A stretch of 64,000 nt of DNA from Castanea sativa. Taxonomy: Eukaryota > Streptophyta > Magnoliopsida > Fagales > Fagaceae. The DNA lies in contig NC_134018.1 of assembly GCF_040712315.1 (NCBI RefSeq), positions 43,959,335-44,023,334 of the forward strand. The letters are read 5' to 3'. The notes below the pieces were generated by a model. The model was not told where the DNA came from, searched no databases, and was given only the letters and a program-made list of their open reading frames with translations. Both the position numbers and the translations under genes were made by a program. Below, in pieces: positions 33,507-45,529 of the stretch (position 1 is its first letter; each line of letters opens with the position of its first letter).

Positions 33507-34026
33507 TGATTTCAACAACTTTATGACCATTTAATTGATATCAAACCCTTTTGATTCTTTAGCTAAGAACAAGTTACATGTCTGGCTCTATATATATGGA
33601 AAGAAATAAAAATTTCAAAACCACATTATTTTTGAATTACAAAGCTACAGACTTTCAAAAACAATTTTTATTATTGTCCTAAACACTTACCATCCATTGC
33701 TTCTTACTATTCACAAAAATATTTTATTTTTTACTAAATTTTATGGGAAAATAAAGTACTATAGGAAGCTTATATCCTACGAGCAGTGTAGACTCGCAAG
33801 GATAATCAGCAAAGGTGACTAAACTGTTGTATCTTGGGGACAACGTGCAGTAATATTTTGTCTAAGTATATCGGATATACCGTAGACAACACGATTTTTC
33901 TCAAGAGAGTGACTTGGTCTACGCCTCATCTTCATCACCTCTTTTGGTAAAATCAAATTGTGTAATTTCCAAGGAAAATTTAGGTATTGTCTCTCCTTTA
34001 TTTCCAACAATTTGAGACAAATTGAT

Positions 34027-35027
34027 ATGGAGAACACAAAATCATCCTTGGAAAATGGTAATGTTATGTCTAATTCCATAGGAGCGGGTGATCTTAATAA
34101 GCCATTTCGCTTCTGTGGTGTTAACTTTAAGAGGTGGAGACAAGAGACTTTATTTTATCTTACTCTCTTGAATGTGACTTATGTGTTAACTGAGAAAAAC
34201 CCAAAGAAAAAGAAATTCGAACAATTGACTGAAGAAGAACTTTCTGAACATGAAAAAGATGTTAAGAAATAAACAAGGATCATCTTTACTATAGAAATTA
34301 TTTACTTGATTGTCTATCTGATGATTTGTATGATTATTATGATCAAGCTTACAAATCAGCCAAAAAGATATGAAAGGCATTGAATCAAAAATATGATACA
34401 GAGGAAGCTAGATCCAAGAAATATGCATGCAGCCGATTTTTTAGGTTTCAGATGGTTGAAGGCAAGTCCATGGTGGAACAATCCTATGAACTCCAAATGA
34501 TTTCACAAGACGTTCGATTTGAAGGCATTCAAGTAGATGAACAAATTCAAGTTTCAGCCATCATTGACAAGTTGCCTGAGTCTTGGAAAGAGTTTGCCAA
34601 AGTCTTGAGACACAAGCAAAAGGAACTCTCCATTGAATCCTTTATCACCTGTTTGAGAGTGGAGGAAGAGGCAAGGAACCAAGACAAAGCTATGGAACTC
34701 CATGGAGCAAATGGTCCTAAGGTAAATTTTATCTCTTCAAATGAAAACATGCCAAAAGCCAATGTAAAAAATAATGACTATGTAAGGCCTAAGAAAAGGA
34801 GCTTCAAACATAGGCCAAATGGAAATCAGCCTCAACATAAGACCCACTCTAATCAAAGAAAGAACCAAGCACACCATCCTAAGCATGCTCCAAATAATGG
34901 CAGGCATACTAATAATAGCAATTATGCATGTTTTGTATGTGTAAAGCCTGGACATTCTGCTAGAATTGTCGTTTTCAAAAATATGGGCCTATGGCTCAAG
35001 CCAATGTCATTGAAGAGCCTCTTGTGA
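34027..35027 (+). pseudogene. Copia gag, broken
   Basis: An ATG (34027) only 17 bases after the LTR opens the gag frame (MENTKSSLENGN), with FNGVNFKRWRQ-like FCGVNFKRWRQETLFYL. It is broken near 34268, and a TGA replaces the Trp codon near 34372. The frame then runs from 34380 with [20 protein letters not shown], the conserved UBN2-like gag region. Near the end a zinc-knuckle remnant [13 protein letters not shown] has lost its last cysteine. It would have formed the particle that packages element RNA. Confidence 0.85.
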
Positions 35028-35464
35028 CTATGGTTACCAAGATTAATATTCTCGAAGGCTTAGGAGGGTGGTGGATTGATTCTGGGGCAACCAAACATGT
35101 TTGCTATGATAAAACTTCGTTCAAGACCTACACCATTTTGGATGAGAAAAAGAAAATTATGCTTGGTGATTCTCATACCATTGAAGTTGTGGGTATTGGA
35201 GAGGTGCTTCTTAAATTTACTTCTGGAAGAGAAGTCACTCTCAAAGATGTCTTTCATGTTCCCGACATTAGAAAGAATCTAGTTTCTAGTTTTTTGTTGA
35301 ATAAGGCTAGTCTCAAACAAATCTGTGAGGCTAATCAATATGTACTCTCTAAAAAGGGCATGTTTGTTGGCAAAGGCTATGCTTGTGATGACATGTTTAA
35401 ACTTAATGTTGAGATGAGAGAAAATTCTAGTCTTGCTTATATTGTTTCTTGTGTGAATGTTTGA
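35028..35464 (+). pseudogene. Copia protease and pre-integrase region, broken
   Basis: GGWWIDSGATKHVCYDKTSF (35067-35126) is the aspartic protease active site DSGAT. It is followed by MLGDSHTIEVVGIGEVLLKF, KDVFHVPDIRKNLVS and SKKGMFVGKGYACDDMFKLN, all typical of Copia. The frame stops at 35464, before the zinc-binding GAG-pre-integrase motif. Confidence 0.82.
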
Positions 35465-35497
35465 CATGGTAGATTATGACATATTAATAACAAATAT

Positions 35498-36076
35498 ATG
35501 AAAAATATGAGTGGTTTAGATTTAATTCCTAAACTTGAAAATGAACTTGAAAAATTTGAAATTTGTAGCATGACTAAAATTACTAAAAAGCCTCATAAAT
35601 TAGTTGAAAGAAATACTGAATTACTAGAACTTATCCATTGTGATATTTGTGAATTTGAAGGACATTTGACACGTGGAGGTAATCGGTATTTTATAACCTT
35701 TATAGATGATTTTTCAAAATATTTATATGTCTATCTTATGGAAAATAAAAGTGATGCTTTTGAAAAATTATCAATTTTCTTAAAAGAAGTTGAGAATACT
35801 TTTGATAAAAAGGTTAAAAGGTTTAGAACTGATAGAGGAAAAGAATATGATACTCTTGGTCTTAATAATTATATTCAATCTCTTGGTGTTGTTCATGAGA
35901 CTATTGCCCCTTATTCTCCATCTTCTAATGGAGTAGCTAAACGTAAAAATAGGACTCTCATAAATTTAACTAATGTTATGCCTGTTAGTTTTGGGGCACC
36001 TAAATATTTTTGGGGTGAAGCTGTTTTAACTGCAAATTTTGTAGTGAATAGAGTACCTCATAAAAAGACTTTTTAA
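35498..36076 (+). pseudogene. Copia integrase with catalytic Glu replaced by Lys
   Basis: The frame has HCDICEFEGHLTRGGNRYF (first Asp), ITFIDDFSKYLYVY, FRTDRGKEY (second Asp) and PYSPSSNGVAKRKNRTL. Copia integrases carry NGVAERKNRT here, where E is the third catalytic residue; here it is K (AAA). FWGEAVLTANFVVNRVP follows, then a TAA at 36074. The enzyme would be inactive even if the frame were whole. The next frame (36149-36346) continues the integrase tail. Confidence 0.85.
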
Positions 36077-36457
36077 ACTCCTTTTGAATTATGGAAAAGA
36101 TATAAGCAAAATCTAAAATTTTTCAAAGTTTGGAGTTGCTTAGCATATGTGAGGCTACCTAGTCCTAAAAGGTCTAAACTTGGGGTAAAGGCTTCTACAT
36201 GTGTATTTTTGGGCTATTCTTTATATAGCACAACTTATAGATTTTTTGATATTGATAATAATACAATAATTGAATCTAGAGATGCAATTTTTCATGAAAA
36301 TAAATTTCCATTTAAATATAAATATAGTGGGGGTTTTGAACAATAAGAGAAATTTGAATGTTCAACATCTAAGTCAAGAGATGTTAATGAATATGAGATT
36401 GAACCTAGGAGGAGTAAAAGACCTAGAGTTGAAAAGGTTTTTGGTCCTGAATATTAT

Positions 36458-37162
36458 GTGTATAATTTACAAGGCGATCCTACTTCTTTAGAAGAAGCTT
36501 TATCTTCTCTTGATTCAGGTTTTTGGAAAAAAGTCATCAATGATGAGATGGATTCTATTATCTCTAATAATACTTGGAAACTTGTAAATTTATCTCCAGG
36601 TTGTAAAACAATTGGATGTAAATGGGTACTTAGAACAATTGGATGTAAAACAATTCTATTATCTCTTGTTACTAAGGTTACGTCTATTAGATTATTGATT
36701 GCTATATCAGCTATTTATAATTTGATGATACATCAAATGGATGTAAAGACGGCATTTCTAAATGGAGATTTAGAAGAAGCAATCTACATGGACCAACCAG
36801 AAGGTTTTACTATGTCAGGTAATGAGCACAAGGTATGTAGATTATTAAAATCTTTATATGGTTTAAAACATGCAACTAGATATTGGCATGAGAACTTTGA
36901 TCAATGTTTGCTTTCTAATGGTTTTAAAACAAATGAAAGTGACAAATGTATATATTATAAAACCTTTGATGATGATCATGTTATAATTTTTTTATATGTT
37001 CATGATCTTCTAATTTTTGTTCCTAATATGGATATTATAAACGCTGCCAAAATGCTTCTTAAAAATAACTTTGATATGAAAAATTTGGGAGAAGCTAATG
37101 TGATTCTTGGCATATTTATAGATCAATCTCATTATACAAAAAAAATTTTGAAAAAAATATAA
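36458..37162 (+). pseudogene. Copia reverse transcriptase with YVDD changed to YVHD
   Basis: The frame reads MDSIISNNTWKLVNL, KWVLRT, MDVKTAFLNGDLEEAIYM, QPEGF, VCRLLKSLYGLKHATRYWH and FLYVHDLLIF. The catalytic pair should be YVDD; the first Asp is His here (CAT). Between KWVLRT and the next block a stretch is lost or scrambled (36625-36690, with GCKTIGCK/TIGCKT duplicated). The frame ends at 37162. Confidence 0.85.
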
Positions 37163-37205
37163 TTACTATGATTGCAAACCTGCAAGTATTCCTTTTGATT
37201 CTAAT

Positions 37206-37914
37206 GTGCATTTATTTCTTAGTAAAAACACTCAAAATGAATATGCTAGTATTATTGGTAGTCTTAGATATGTTACTATTTGTACTAGACCTAATATTGC
37301 TTATGCTGTAGGAGTTCTAGCAAGATTTACTAGCAAACCTAATTTTGAGCATTGGAATACCATGACTCAATTAATGAGATATTTAAAAAGAACTGCGCAC
37401 TATGGTTTGCTATATCAAAGATATCCTGCTGTTTTTGAAGGATATAGTAATGCTAGTTGGAACACCTTATTAGGTGATTCTTTGTCTACCATTGGCTATG
37501 TATTTACATTAGGTGGTGGAGCAATATGTTGGAAATCTAAAAAAACAACAGATTATTGCTAAATCCACCATGAAGGCAAAATTAATTGCCTTATCTTCAG
37601 CTAGTGAAGAAACGGGTTGGTTACGTGATTTATTATCTGAAATTCCCATGTGGGAGAAACCTATTTCACCCGTCTTAATTCATTGTGATAGTACTGCCAC
37701 TATTGGTAAAGTGCGCAATAAATACTATAATGGTAAATCCAGATCTATTAGAAGAAAACACAGTACTGTGAGATCATACATAAACAATGATACCATAAAT
37801 GTTGATTATATTAGTACAAATGATAATATTGCAAATCCATTAACGAAAGCTCTAGCTAGAGAAAAGATCTGGAGAGCATCCAAGGGGATAGGACTTAAGC
37901 CAAAAGAAGAATAA
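37206..37914 (+). pseudogene. Copia RNase H, frameshifted
   Basis: This is in two frames that change near 37540. The first has IIGSLRYVTICTRPNIAYAV, ARFTSKPNFEHWN and VFEGYSNASWNT (a normally Asp-containing site, D to N). The second has SSASEETGWLRDLL, IHCDSTATI, RRKHSTVRSY and STNDNIANPLTKAL. The order and motifs are those of Copia RNase H; it is not functional. Confidence 0.85.
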
Positions 37915-38471
37915 ACTACCTATGAGAATACCCTACCTAGGGGTTGGAGATTCCAAGAACTAGGTTCAAAGGGAAAAACTAATCATAGAGTAGTTTGATT
38001 AACATTCACTAAATTTATGTATGAGTACTAATACTCAGGTTCCTTCCTATGGTGTGCGTGCATGTATCTTGTAACGTTATATAAGATGAGTTTTTATTTA
38101 TTAAAAAACTTTTAATGTGGACTATAGCTCTTATGAGTGGGATGTTAGAGCTATGAGAACATCCTTAATAGCCACACCTAAGTGAGCATGGAAGTGAGGT
38201 CGCTTCTTTTAAGAATGGTGCTAGTTCTCTAAATAGCTCATGGATGCTGGGATTAAGCATAGGGCTGTAATGTACTGGCTTAGAAGCTCGCAGTAGAGTA
38301 TTGGAATATTATGTGTGTGATGTAATGTTTTGTTTCCATACAAAAAGCTATAGTTCAAGACTTAGCTCACTAGTAACTTTGGAACAATGTTGCTAAAACA
38401 ATAAATGAGGGTTCAAGCCATTGACACTCCCATTATGCATAATGTTCTACTTAATCTAGAATCAATTTTTT

Positions 38472-38527
<56 letters not shown>

Positions 38528-38559
38528 TATTTATTTTTTTATAAAAATAAGTGGGGGAT
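37915..38559 (+). other. Copia 3' non-coding region, TA repeat and polypurine tract
   Basis: No gene is seen. About 23 TA repeats lie at 38476-38522. GTGGGGGAT (38551-38559) is the polypurine tract directly before the 3' LTR. Confidence 0.85.
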
Positions 38560-39142
38560 TGATGGATATTTTTATAAAAAATATCATATTTATTTTAATA
38601 CTCATTTATGTGAATTGAGGAAAGCAATTATCCCTTAATGATAGAGATGTTGATGGTTAAATTTTGAAATTCAAATATAATTCAAAATTTGAATAGCTAT
38701 TGTTAATGGTTTTTTAATTAGGAAACCTCTGAACATTAACGTGATATTAATACCATCATTGCCAGCATATTTGGTTTTATTACAAATATATACTTTCCAT
38801 TCTAAACATTTTGTATTCGAACGTTCTTATTTGAATATGACATAATAACATCATATATGGAAGATTTTTTAGCACTTAAGTGTACAGCTATTGTTGAATT
38901 ATTTTATATTATAATAAGTTACCATATATACACAAGTATTTACTATTTGGTTTAATGGAAAGTAGTCAAAACAACTAGCAATTTTTTGTAATATATATTC
39001 AGAAACTTTCAAAAAGATATTGTAATAATATTCATCAACTTTATCTATGGGGCATTAATTTTATAGCATTATGACATTTCCTTTGTTCCCAACGTACAGA
39101 TTGAGATTTTAGCAAAGATAATATTTGATGTCTGGTTTATAT

Positions 39143-39144
<2 letters not shown>

Positions 39145-39200
<56 letters not shown>
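39145..39200. repeat. TA then GA microsatellite in the Copia 3' LTR
   Basis: About 10 TA units are followed by about 18 GA units. This is the counterpart of the long TA run and SINE site in the 5' LTR. Confidence 0.95.
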
Positions 39201-39204
<4 letters not shown>

Positions 39205-39331
39205 GATTATATATATTGATTTCAATAACTTTATGACCATTTAATTGATATCAAACCCTTTTGATTTTTTGGCTAAGAACAAGTTACATGTCTAGCTCTC
39301 TCTATATATATGGAAAGAAATAAAAGTTTTA

Positions 39332-40884
39332 TTAAAGACAAGAGAAGTTTGTTATGTCATGGATAAGAGCTTGCTCAAGAAAGCAAGGTGTCTCTTCAAT
39401 CCAGGCAGTGAAATCAGAAATGCCAATCGCGTATTTTGCTAATACATGGGCGGCTCTATTACCCTGTCTCCTAACGTGGGAAAACTTTACCTTACAAAAC
39501 TCCCTACACAACTCTTGCATTCCTTGAACGACAGCAGACACAGAGGAGGGGCGGGTTTGATGCATCACTCAATGCACGGTGAAGAATAAGTGAGCCTCCC
39601 TCAATGATAAAGTCTTGGATGCCTATGTCCTTTGCAAACACCAAACTTGTTTCGTACCCCATTGCTTCTGCCTCCACAACACCCAACGACGCATCAATCC
39701 TTTTGCTCATTGCAGCTGCTATTCTGCCCTTGTCATCTCTGACAATCACGCCAATACCCACTACTTTCTGTTGCGTAAAAACAGCGCCATCGACATTAAC
39801 TTTGAAAACATTCTCGGGTGGAAGGACCTATACGCCCTGAGCTTCAGCCACCGTGTCTTTGGTAACCATGCATTCCATGGCAGCCCTATACTCCTCCAAG
39901 TATTGCATAGCCCAATAGACCACCTCCCTGCCCGTTTTTCTCTTCCCACCTAATCTTATCACATTCCGATTATTCGACATGGCCCATGCGATACTGACCA
40001 CCTTTGCCACCATTTCTTTGTCGACACGGTCCCTCACCAACAAGTCCCACAGCAACTCAAGGAACGATTGCACTCTATTTCGGTTAGGCGACATAGCTAT
40101 TTTTGACCATGACCAAACCTCTCTAGCTCGTGGGCACGTCCAAAACAAGTGACTTGTCATCTCGGCATCCATTCGGCACACATCACAGGTTTGATCTTGC
40201 ACCACATTCCTTCGTCAAAGGTTAACCTTAGTGGGAAGGATATCCTTGCATGCATGCCATGCAAAATGGCGTGTTTTGTGTGATAAGGATAGGCCCCATA
40301 ACCTTTTCCAGAAAAGTCACATCTTGTTGTTGTCTGAGCTTGCACCACGATCCACAGAATTTGGAAATTCGCATTGCTACACCATAGGCACTCCTAACAC
40401 TGAACTTGCCATTAGATGCTTCCACCCATATTAGTTTATATGCAGGAAGGCGAGAGCTTATGGGAATACCTTTTATCAACTTTGCTTCATAAGGCATGAA
40501 CAAGGCGTCAATTACATTTTTCTTCTAGCTTGCCGTGGCTTGGTCAATCAGTTCATTTACTCTAGTGCCTAGGTGCAGAAACATCCTGGGTGAAGCAACT
40601 TTGTATGTGGAGAATGAAGGTAACCATTTGTCACCCCAAACACGGATGCTACTACCATTGCCAACTCTCTACCGTGCTCCTTCTCTCACGAAGTGTTGGG
40701 CAGACATAATACTACGCCACGAATAGGAAGGGTTGTTACCAAGTGAAGCTTCAATGAAATCACACCGAGGAAAATATCTTGCCTTGAGCACTCGGGACAC
40801 CAAAGAGTTTGGATTGGTTTGGAGTCTCCAACCCTGCTTGGCTAGGAGGGCCATATTGAAATATTTAAGTTGCTTAAAACCCAT
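39332..40884 (-). pseudogene. LINE ORF2 C-terminus: zinc-binding region and RNase H, fragmented
   Basis: [20 protein letters not shown] (40884), then the zf-RVT region (TCDVCRMDAEMTSHLFWTCP, 40190), then an RVT_3 RNase H (GIGVIVRDDKGRIAAAMSKR, VEAEAMGYE, HVRRQGNRAAHVLAKYA) are in successive frames. The final stop overlaps the terminal TTTAATAAAA, so the element has almost no 3' untranslated region. Confidence 0.83.
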
Positions 40885-40939
40885 ACCACCACAACGTTTT
40901 GGCTCACACAGTTTCTTCTAACTAAGCCAAGCTATTCTC

Positions 40940-42320
40940 TCAAAAGTTCCTTATCATGTTTGTCAACTCTTCGCAAAGTGAATCTAATAATCTAAAGCAA
41001 CTCATGGTATATGTTGGTATAGCTTGTGCCACTGCCTTAATGAGTACCTTCTTGCTCGCCTTAGAAAGCATATTTTCCTTCCATCCGGCTAGTTTTATAT
41101 GAAGCTTCTCCTTAATCTCATTGAAGGTATTCCTTTTGTTCTTACCTACCAGCAAAGGCAAACCCAAATATTTCTCATGTTGCTTTATAACTTGTGTGCC
41201 AAATTTTTGCTTTATCTCCTCTTGGATTGTAGTGGAGGTGTTTTTACTAAAAAAATAATGATGTTTTGGCTCGTTAAGCTGTTGGCCCGATGCTTTCTCA
41301 TAAACTCCTAGGATTCTTTGAATGGCATCACATTCTGCAAGAGAAGCCTTGCAAAAGATCAAGCTATCGTCTGCAAAGAAAAGATGTGACACCTTTAGGC
41401 CACCACAACACATAGCTACTCCTTCCATTACTCCATTTGCAACTAAGGCCTATATCATTGCTGAGAGTCCTTTTGCACATAAAACAAAAAGATAAGGTGA
41501 TAAAGGGTCTCCTTGACTGATTCCCTTAGATGGAAAAATATTACCCCTAGGAATCCCATTAATCTTTACAGAGTACGTAACAGTTGTGACAAATTGCATA
41601 ATAAGCCTCCTCCATTATTCATCAAAACCCTGCTTTTCCATTATTTTGTCCAATCAAACTCACTCCACCTTATCATATGCCTTGCTTATATCAAGTTTCA
41701 GAGCCATCTCCCCTACCTTCTCCCCTTTTTTCTGACTAATATGGTGCATAGTCTCAAAAGCTACAAGGACATTATCAGTGATTAACCTGTCATGCACAAA
41801 AACAATTTGGGTATCACTAATAATGGAAGGTAAAATTTTCTTTAACTTGCTAGCTATGGCTTTGGATGCAATTTTGTACACCATGTTACCTTCTTTGGCA
41901 TCTTTACTTTAGGAATAAGCACAATATGAGTTTTATTAAAATCAAGAGAGATAATACCACGATTAAGAAAATTCAATATCGTTGTTGTGACCACCTCACC
42001 ACTTATTGCCCAAAATTGTTGGAAGAACAGAAGAGGCATGACATCCAGTCCTGGCACTTTTAATGGGTACATTTGCTTCAAAGCCAATTTAACCTCTGCT
42101 TCGGTAAAGTCTCTAGTCAGCGCCTGGTTCATTGATAAGTCACCTTTGGCCGGACTGCTTGGATCATTTTTGAGAATTCTGTAGGCTGACTGGTGGTAAA
42201 CAACTCATTATAGTATGCCACTTCCACCTCCTCCACCTTTTCATCTTCCGCATGCCAAATCTCGTGATCATCCAAGATTCCTTCAATGAAAATCTTTTTT
42301 GTTGGGTTGAAGTTTCGCAT
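40940..42320 (-). pseudogene. LINE ORF2, reverse transcriptase domain, fragmented
   Basis: Pieces in several frames keep the order: KVPGLDVMPLLFFQQFW (42132 frame; PGxDG-like), then KLKKILPSIISDTQIVFV and KLDISKAYDKVE (41884 frame), then FADDSLIFCKAS, the catalytic F-A-D-D at about 41370, and LGLPLLVGKNKRNTF, GWKENMLSKASKKVLIKAV. At least three stops or shifts separate them. Confidence 0.85.
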
Positions 42321-42369
42321 GGAAAAAGCTTGTGTTTTTATCCCCTGACTGAGACCAATTAAGCCTTGA

Positions 42370-43410
42370 CTATTGTCTCCACATATCGTCCTCCTTCTCT
42401 AGCCAACAATTCAGATCGGTTCGGGTACCCTTTAGCTCCTGGTTGATCTCATGGGATGGAGGTTGGAGTTCCAGCCACTTAAGTCGTTTCCGTAACTCCG
42501 CTACCATCCTTCCCATGTGCCCAAACTCCCTTTTGTTCCAGACTTCTAAACTGGCACGACATTTACCTAAGCAATTCTCAAGGACACCTCCTGTGCTAAC
42601 CCTCTTTCCTTCCTCCCATGCCTCCTTTACCACCTCTTCACACCTTTGGTCTCTGAACCACATTGATTCAAATCTGAATGTATTCCGTGCCTTCCTTTTC
42701 CTCCGTGTTTGCATCGTTCGGAAGGCTAGGGGCAAATGATCCGATACTGAGGAAGTAAGGTGGAAAATTTTGGCCTCAGGGAAAATATTCATCCACTCCG
42801 ATGTTGCCAAAGCTCTGTCCAGTCTCTCCTTTATTTGCATGCCATCAGCCCGGTGATATATCCATGTGAATTTTGGGCCATTGAAACCCAAGTCATGGAG
42901 ACAACAAAACTTAATAGTGTCAATGAAGCTCTTCATCTGCTGTTGTAGTCTATCACTCCCACCCTCCTTCTCCGAAGCTCTTGTAATTTCATTAAAGTCG
43001 CCAATAGAGAGCCATGACAATGTTGAAGTTCCTTTCAGGTGTCTGAGCTTTGCCCACGACTCAGGTCTTTTCACTATATCTGGATTGCCATAAAAGCCCG
43101 TGAAGTGCCACCATCCTACACCTACCCCACCATCCACTAATGCATCAATATGGGTCTGAGAATATGTCTGAACCTCCACCGTTATCCTTTCCTTCCAAAG
43201 CATTGCCAAACCCCCACTCTTCCCCTCACTTGGTACTATTAGTCCATGTTTCACGTTACACTTGCCCTTTACTATTTCCATCCACTCTCTGTTCGATTTC
43301 ATCTCCATAAGGAAGACTATAATGGGATCTTCATTGCTGACTACCTTTTCCAAGGCTTTAACTAACCGAGGGTTCCCAAGCCCCTGGCAGTTCCAACTGA
43401 TGAGACTCAT
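42370..43410 (-). pseudogene. LINE ORF2, endonuclease domain
   Basis: The frame starts MSLISWNCQGLGN at 43410, the usual ORF2 start, and has FLMEMKSN (the usual LxETK position), GDFNEITRASEKEGGS, RLDRALATSEW and SDHLPLAF, the conserved APE-type endonuclease set. A TAG stop in WRQ-stop-SRLNW ends it at 42370, where intact elements read W-R/L-Q-R-S-R. This domain nicks target DNA so that reverse transcription can start there. Confidence 0.87.
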
Positions 43411-43498
43411 TGGACCAGGCGGGACTACTCAACAGCCTTCGTCGATCCTAGGTGTGTCACCATAAGAATGCTCAAGCTACTGGTTTCCTCGTCCAACT

Positions 43499-45021
43499 TT
43501 AGTTTCTTTTCGATGCACGTAATTTCAGAAGGATCAATTTTAAAAACCTCACGTTTTCTTTTTGGGTCATTCTCCAAATAAATACATTCCATCCTATCCT
43601 GGCTTGTTGAACTCGAGTGTAATCTAGCCTAACAACGCCTTTTTGGTCTTTCTTTAGGCACCTCATTAAACCCAACATGCCCACTATTCGGTCCAGTAGA
43701 GTAATTAGGGATGGTTGAGGCCTTACTCTTATTTTTCTTAGGCCCACTTTTACTACTTTTTCTTCGTGCATTAGCCTCAACCTGGCCCACTTCAAATTTG
43801 ACTTCCATGGGGGACAGCTTAGGTTTTTGGAAAGGCAAGTCAGCTATTTCCTTTTTCGAAAACTGTGATAGAGATCCTAGATTTTCCGTTATGCTTACGT
43901 TACTCCCGATATGCTGCTCCTTGCCATATATAGCTAGAGGTGGATCTGAATTGGGAATGTTTGAATTCAAAAAAGCAGGATCAGTATTGATTGCCTCATC
44001 AATCTCCTTTATCCTCGCCTCAAAATCCAAGATTTGTGTATGTGGGTCCACCGTGTCAGTGCCATGCATGTGGTTTTCGCTCTGTACGTCGTTGCTGCTC
44101 CTCACGTCCACAGACATCGGCGCCAATTGAGCTTTAGTGATCATGTCTCCAGCACCATTGTTGACCTCCCACTAGCCTTTGAGCTTTCTATCATGTCCGT
44201 ATGGTGGGCCAAACGCCTTCCCTCAGTCCATCATGGTGGAGTCCGGTTGGTACCCAAGCTGTCAAACCTTTCACCTCTATTATCGTTTTCCTCGCCAGAC
44301 TGAACTGAAGAGCTTTGAGCCACGGACTGAACTGTTGCTTCTCCCCCGATAGAGTGCCCTTGTTGCTTAGCCACATGTCGCACTCTTTATCATCATGCGT
44401 AAGGTGTCCACACCAGTAACACATATTCGGCAACCGTTCATACATAAACAAAACCCAGCCTTCTCTACTTTGATCCCAAGTAATCATTCTGCCCCTGTTC
44501 AACAGTTTTGTGACATCCACCACCACTCTGACTCTCATGAAATTACCACCTTTCATCTCGGCCCCATCCTTTGGTCTTTAAATCGGACCTAGAGTTGCTC
44601 CAAGACTTAACGCGGCCTCCACCGTCATCAGCGAGAATGGAAAATTATGAATCTGGACCCAAAAGGACGTTCTATCGAAACTGAGTTCTTGGATCGGGCA
44701 TGAACCATTATATCGTTGTAAGACCACCAAGTGTTTGTCAAAGGCCCATGGCTCACCTTGAAGAACCTTCTCTGCATCCACCTCCAGCTCGAAAGCTATT
44801 AGTAAGATGTTATCGCCTGCTACGCTCACTTCAAAGTTTCGTTTAGGATGCCAAATTGGTCTGAAAGTTCTCGCCACTGCCTCAATGTTGATCGATCTTC
44901 TGGTGAAAAACTTTGCGGCAAGTACAAACTCCGACGCCTTTTTGTTTTTTAAGAGGTCACACTTCTTTCCCTTCGCTTCAGATAGTGACATCTTCTTCCA
45001 CCGCTGAGCAAGATCCTCTAT
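43499..45021 (-). pseudogene. LINE ORF1 (nucleic-acid-binding protein), start codon lost
   Basis: The frame begins IEDLAQRWKKMSLSEAKG at 45021. Plant LINE ORF1 proteins usually start ME(D/E)LAQ, so the ATG has become ATA. DUF4283 follows (LLIAFELEVDAEKVLQGEPW, PFSLMTVEAAL), then, after a frame break near 44570, the CCHC knuckle CYWCGHLTHDDKEC (44428-44469). A Lys/Ser/Pro-rich tail holds RKSSKSGPKKNKSKAS. It would bind LINE RNA. Confidence 0.82.
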
Positions 45022-45529
45022 GGTGCGTCAATGGTAGCGCACCAACCAAAACCCAGCCCTCCTAGCACTAAGAGTACTAGAGGGAACAAAACGTCATTCT
45101 CAGGGAGAAGGGAACAAACTATACTACAGGGGATGAGAGGGGACCTACTCGCACCCTGAGAACTCAAACCCGGATAAAAGATTAATTGTTTTCCTAAACA
45201 CTTACCATCTACTGTTTCTTACTATACACAAAAATATTTTATTTTTTACTAAATTTTCTGGGAAAAGAAAGTACTACAGAGAGCTTATATCCTACGAGTA
45301 GTGTAGGCTTGCAAGGATAATCAGCAAAGGTGGCTGGGCTATTGTATCCTAGGGACAACGTGCAGTAATATTTTGTCTAAGTATATCGGATATACTGTAG
45401 ATGGCACAATTTTTCTCAAAAAAGTGACTTGGTCCACACCTCTTCTCCGTCACTTCTTTTGGTAGAATCAAATTGTGTAGTTTCCAAGGAAAATTTAGGT
45501 ATTATCTCTCATTTATTTCCAACAGATAG

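Larger units (their letters stand above)
21401..34009 (+). repeat. 5' LTR of the Copia element, interrupted by Gypsy and SINE
   Basis: The LTR halves lie at 21401-21792 and 33015-34009, the latter including a SINE (33311-33462) set in a long TA repeat. They align with 38560-38935 and onward in the 3' LTR. The LTR begins TG and ends CA. Without insertions it is about 1.2 kb. Confidence 0.9.
39327..45173 (-). mobile_element. Full-length but dead LINE (plant L1 type)
   Basis: On the minus strand the order is ORF1 (DUF4283 and zinc knuckle), APE-type endonuclease, reverse transcriptase, zinc-binding region and an RNase H of the RVT_3 type. This is the layout of plant L1-like LINEs. The 3' end is TTTAATAAAA at the left. 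ATAAAAG on both sides (39320-39326, 45174-45180) is a likely target duplication. ORF1 and ORF2 are broken by several stops and shifts. It inserted into the 3' LTR of the Copia element. Confidence 0.9.
21401..45524 (+). mobile_element. Degenerate Ty1/Copia retrotransposon split by nested insertions
   Basis: The element starts TGTTGGATAT at 21401 and ends TTTCCAACA at 45524, and GATAG lies directly outside both ends (21396-21400, 45525-45529). Both LTRs are interrupted: the 5' LTR by a Gypsy element (21793-33009) and a SINE, the 3' LTR by a LINE (39327-45173). Internal order is gag, protease, integrase, reverse transcriptase, RNase H, the Copia order. All genes carry stops or frameshifts, and two catalytic residues are replaced (integrase Glu to Lys, RT YVDD to YVHD). 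The LTR halves differ by about 7% by eye, so it is the oldest layer of the cluster. Confidence 0.93.
38560..45524 (+). repeat. 3' LTR of the Copia element, interrupted by a LINE
   Basis: The halves 38560-39326 and 45181-45524 align with the 5' LTR. It starts TGATGGATAT and ends TTTCCAACA. About 60 bp present in the 5' LTR (around 33613-33675) are missing at the LINE junction. Confidence 0.9.
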
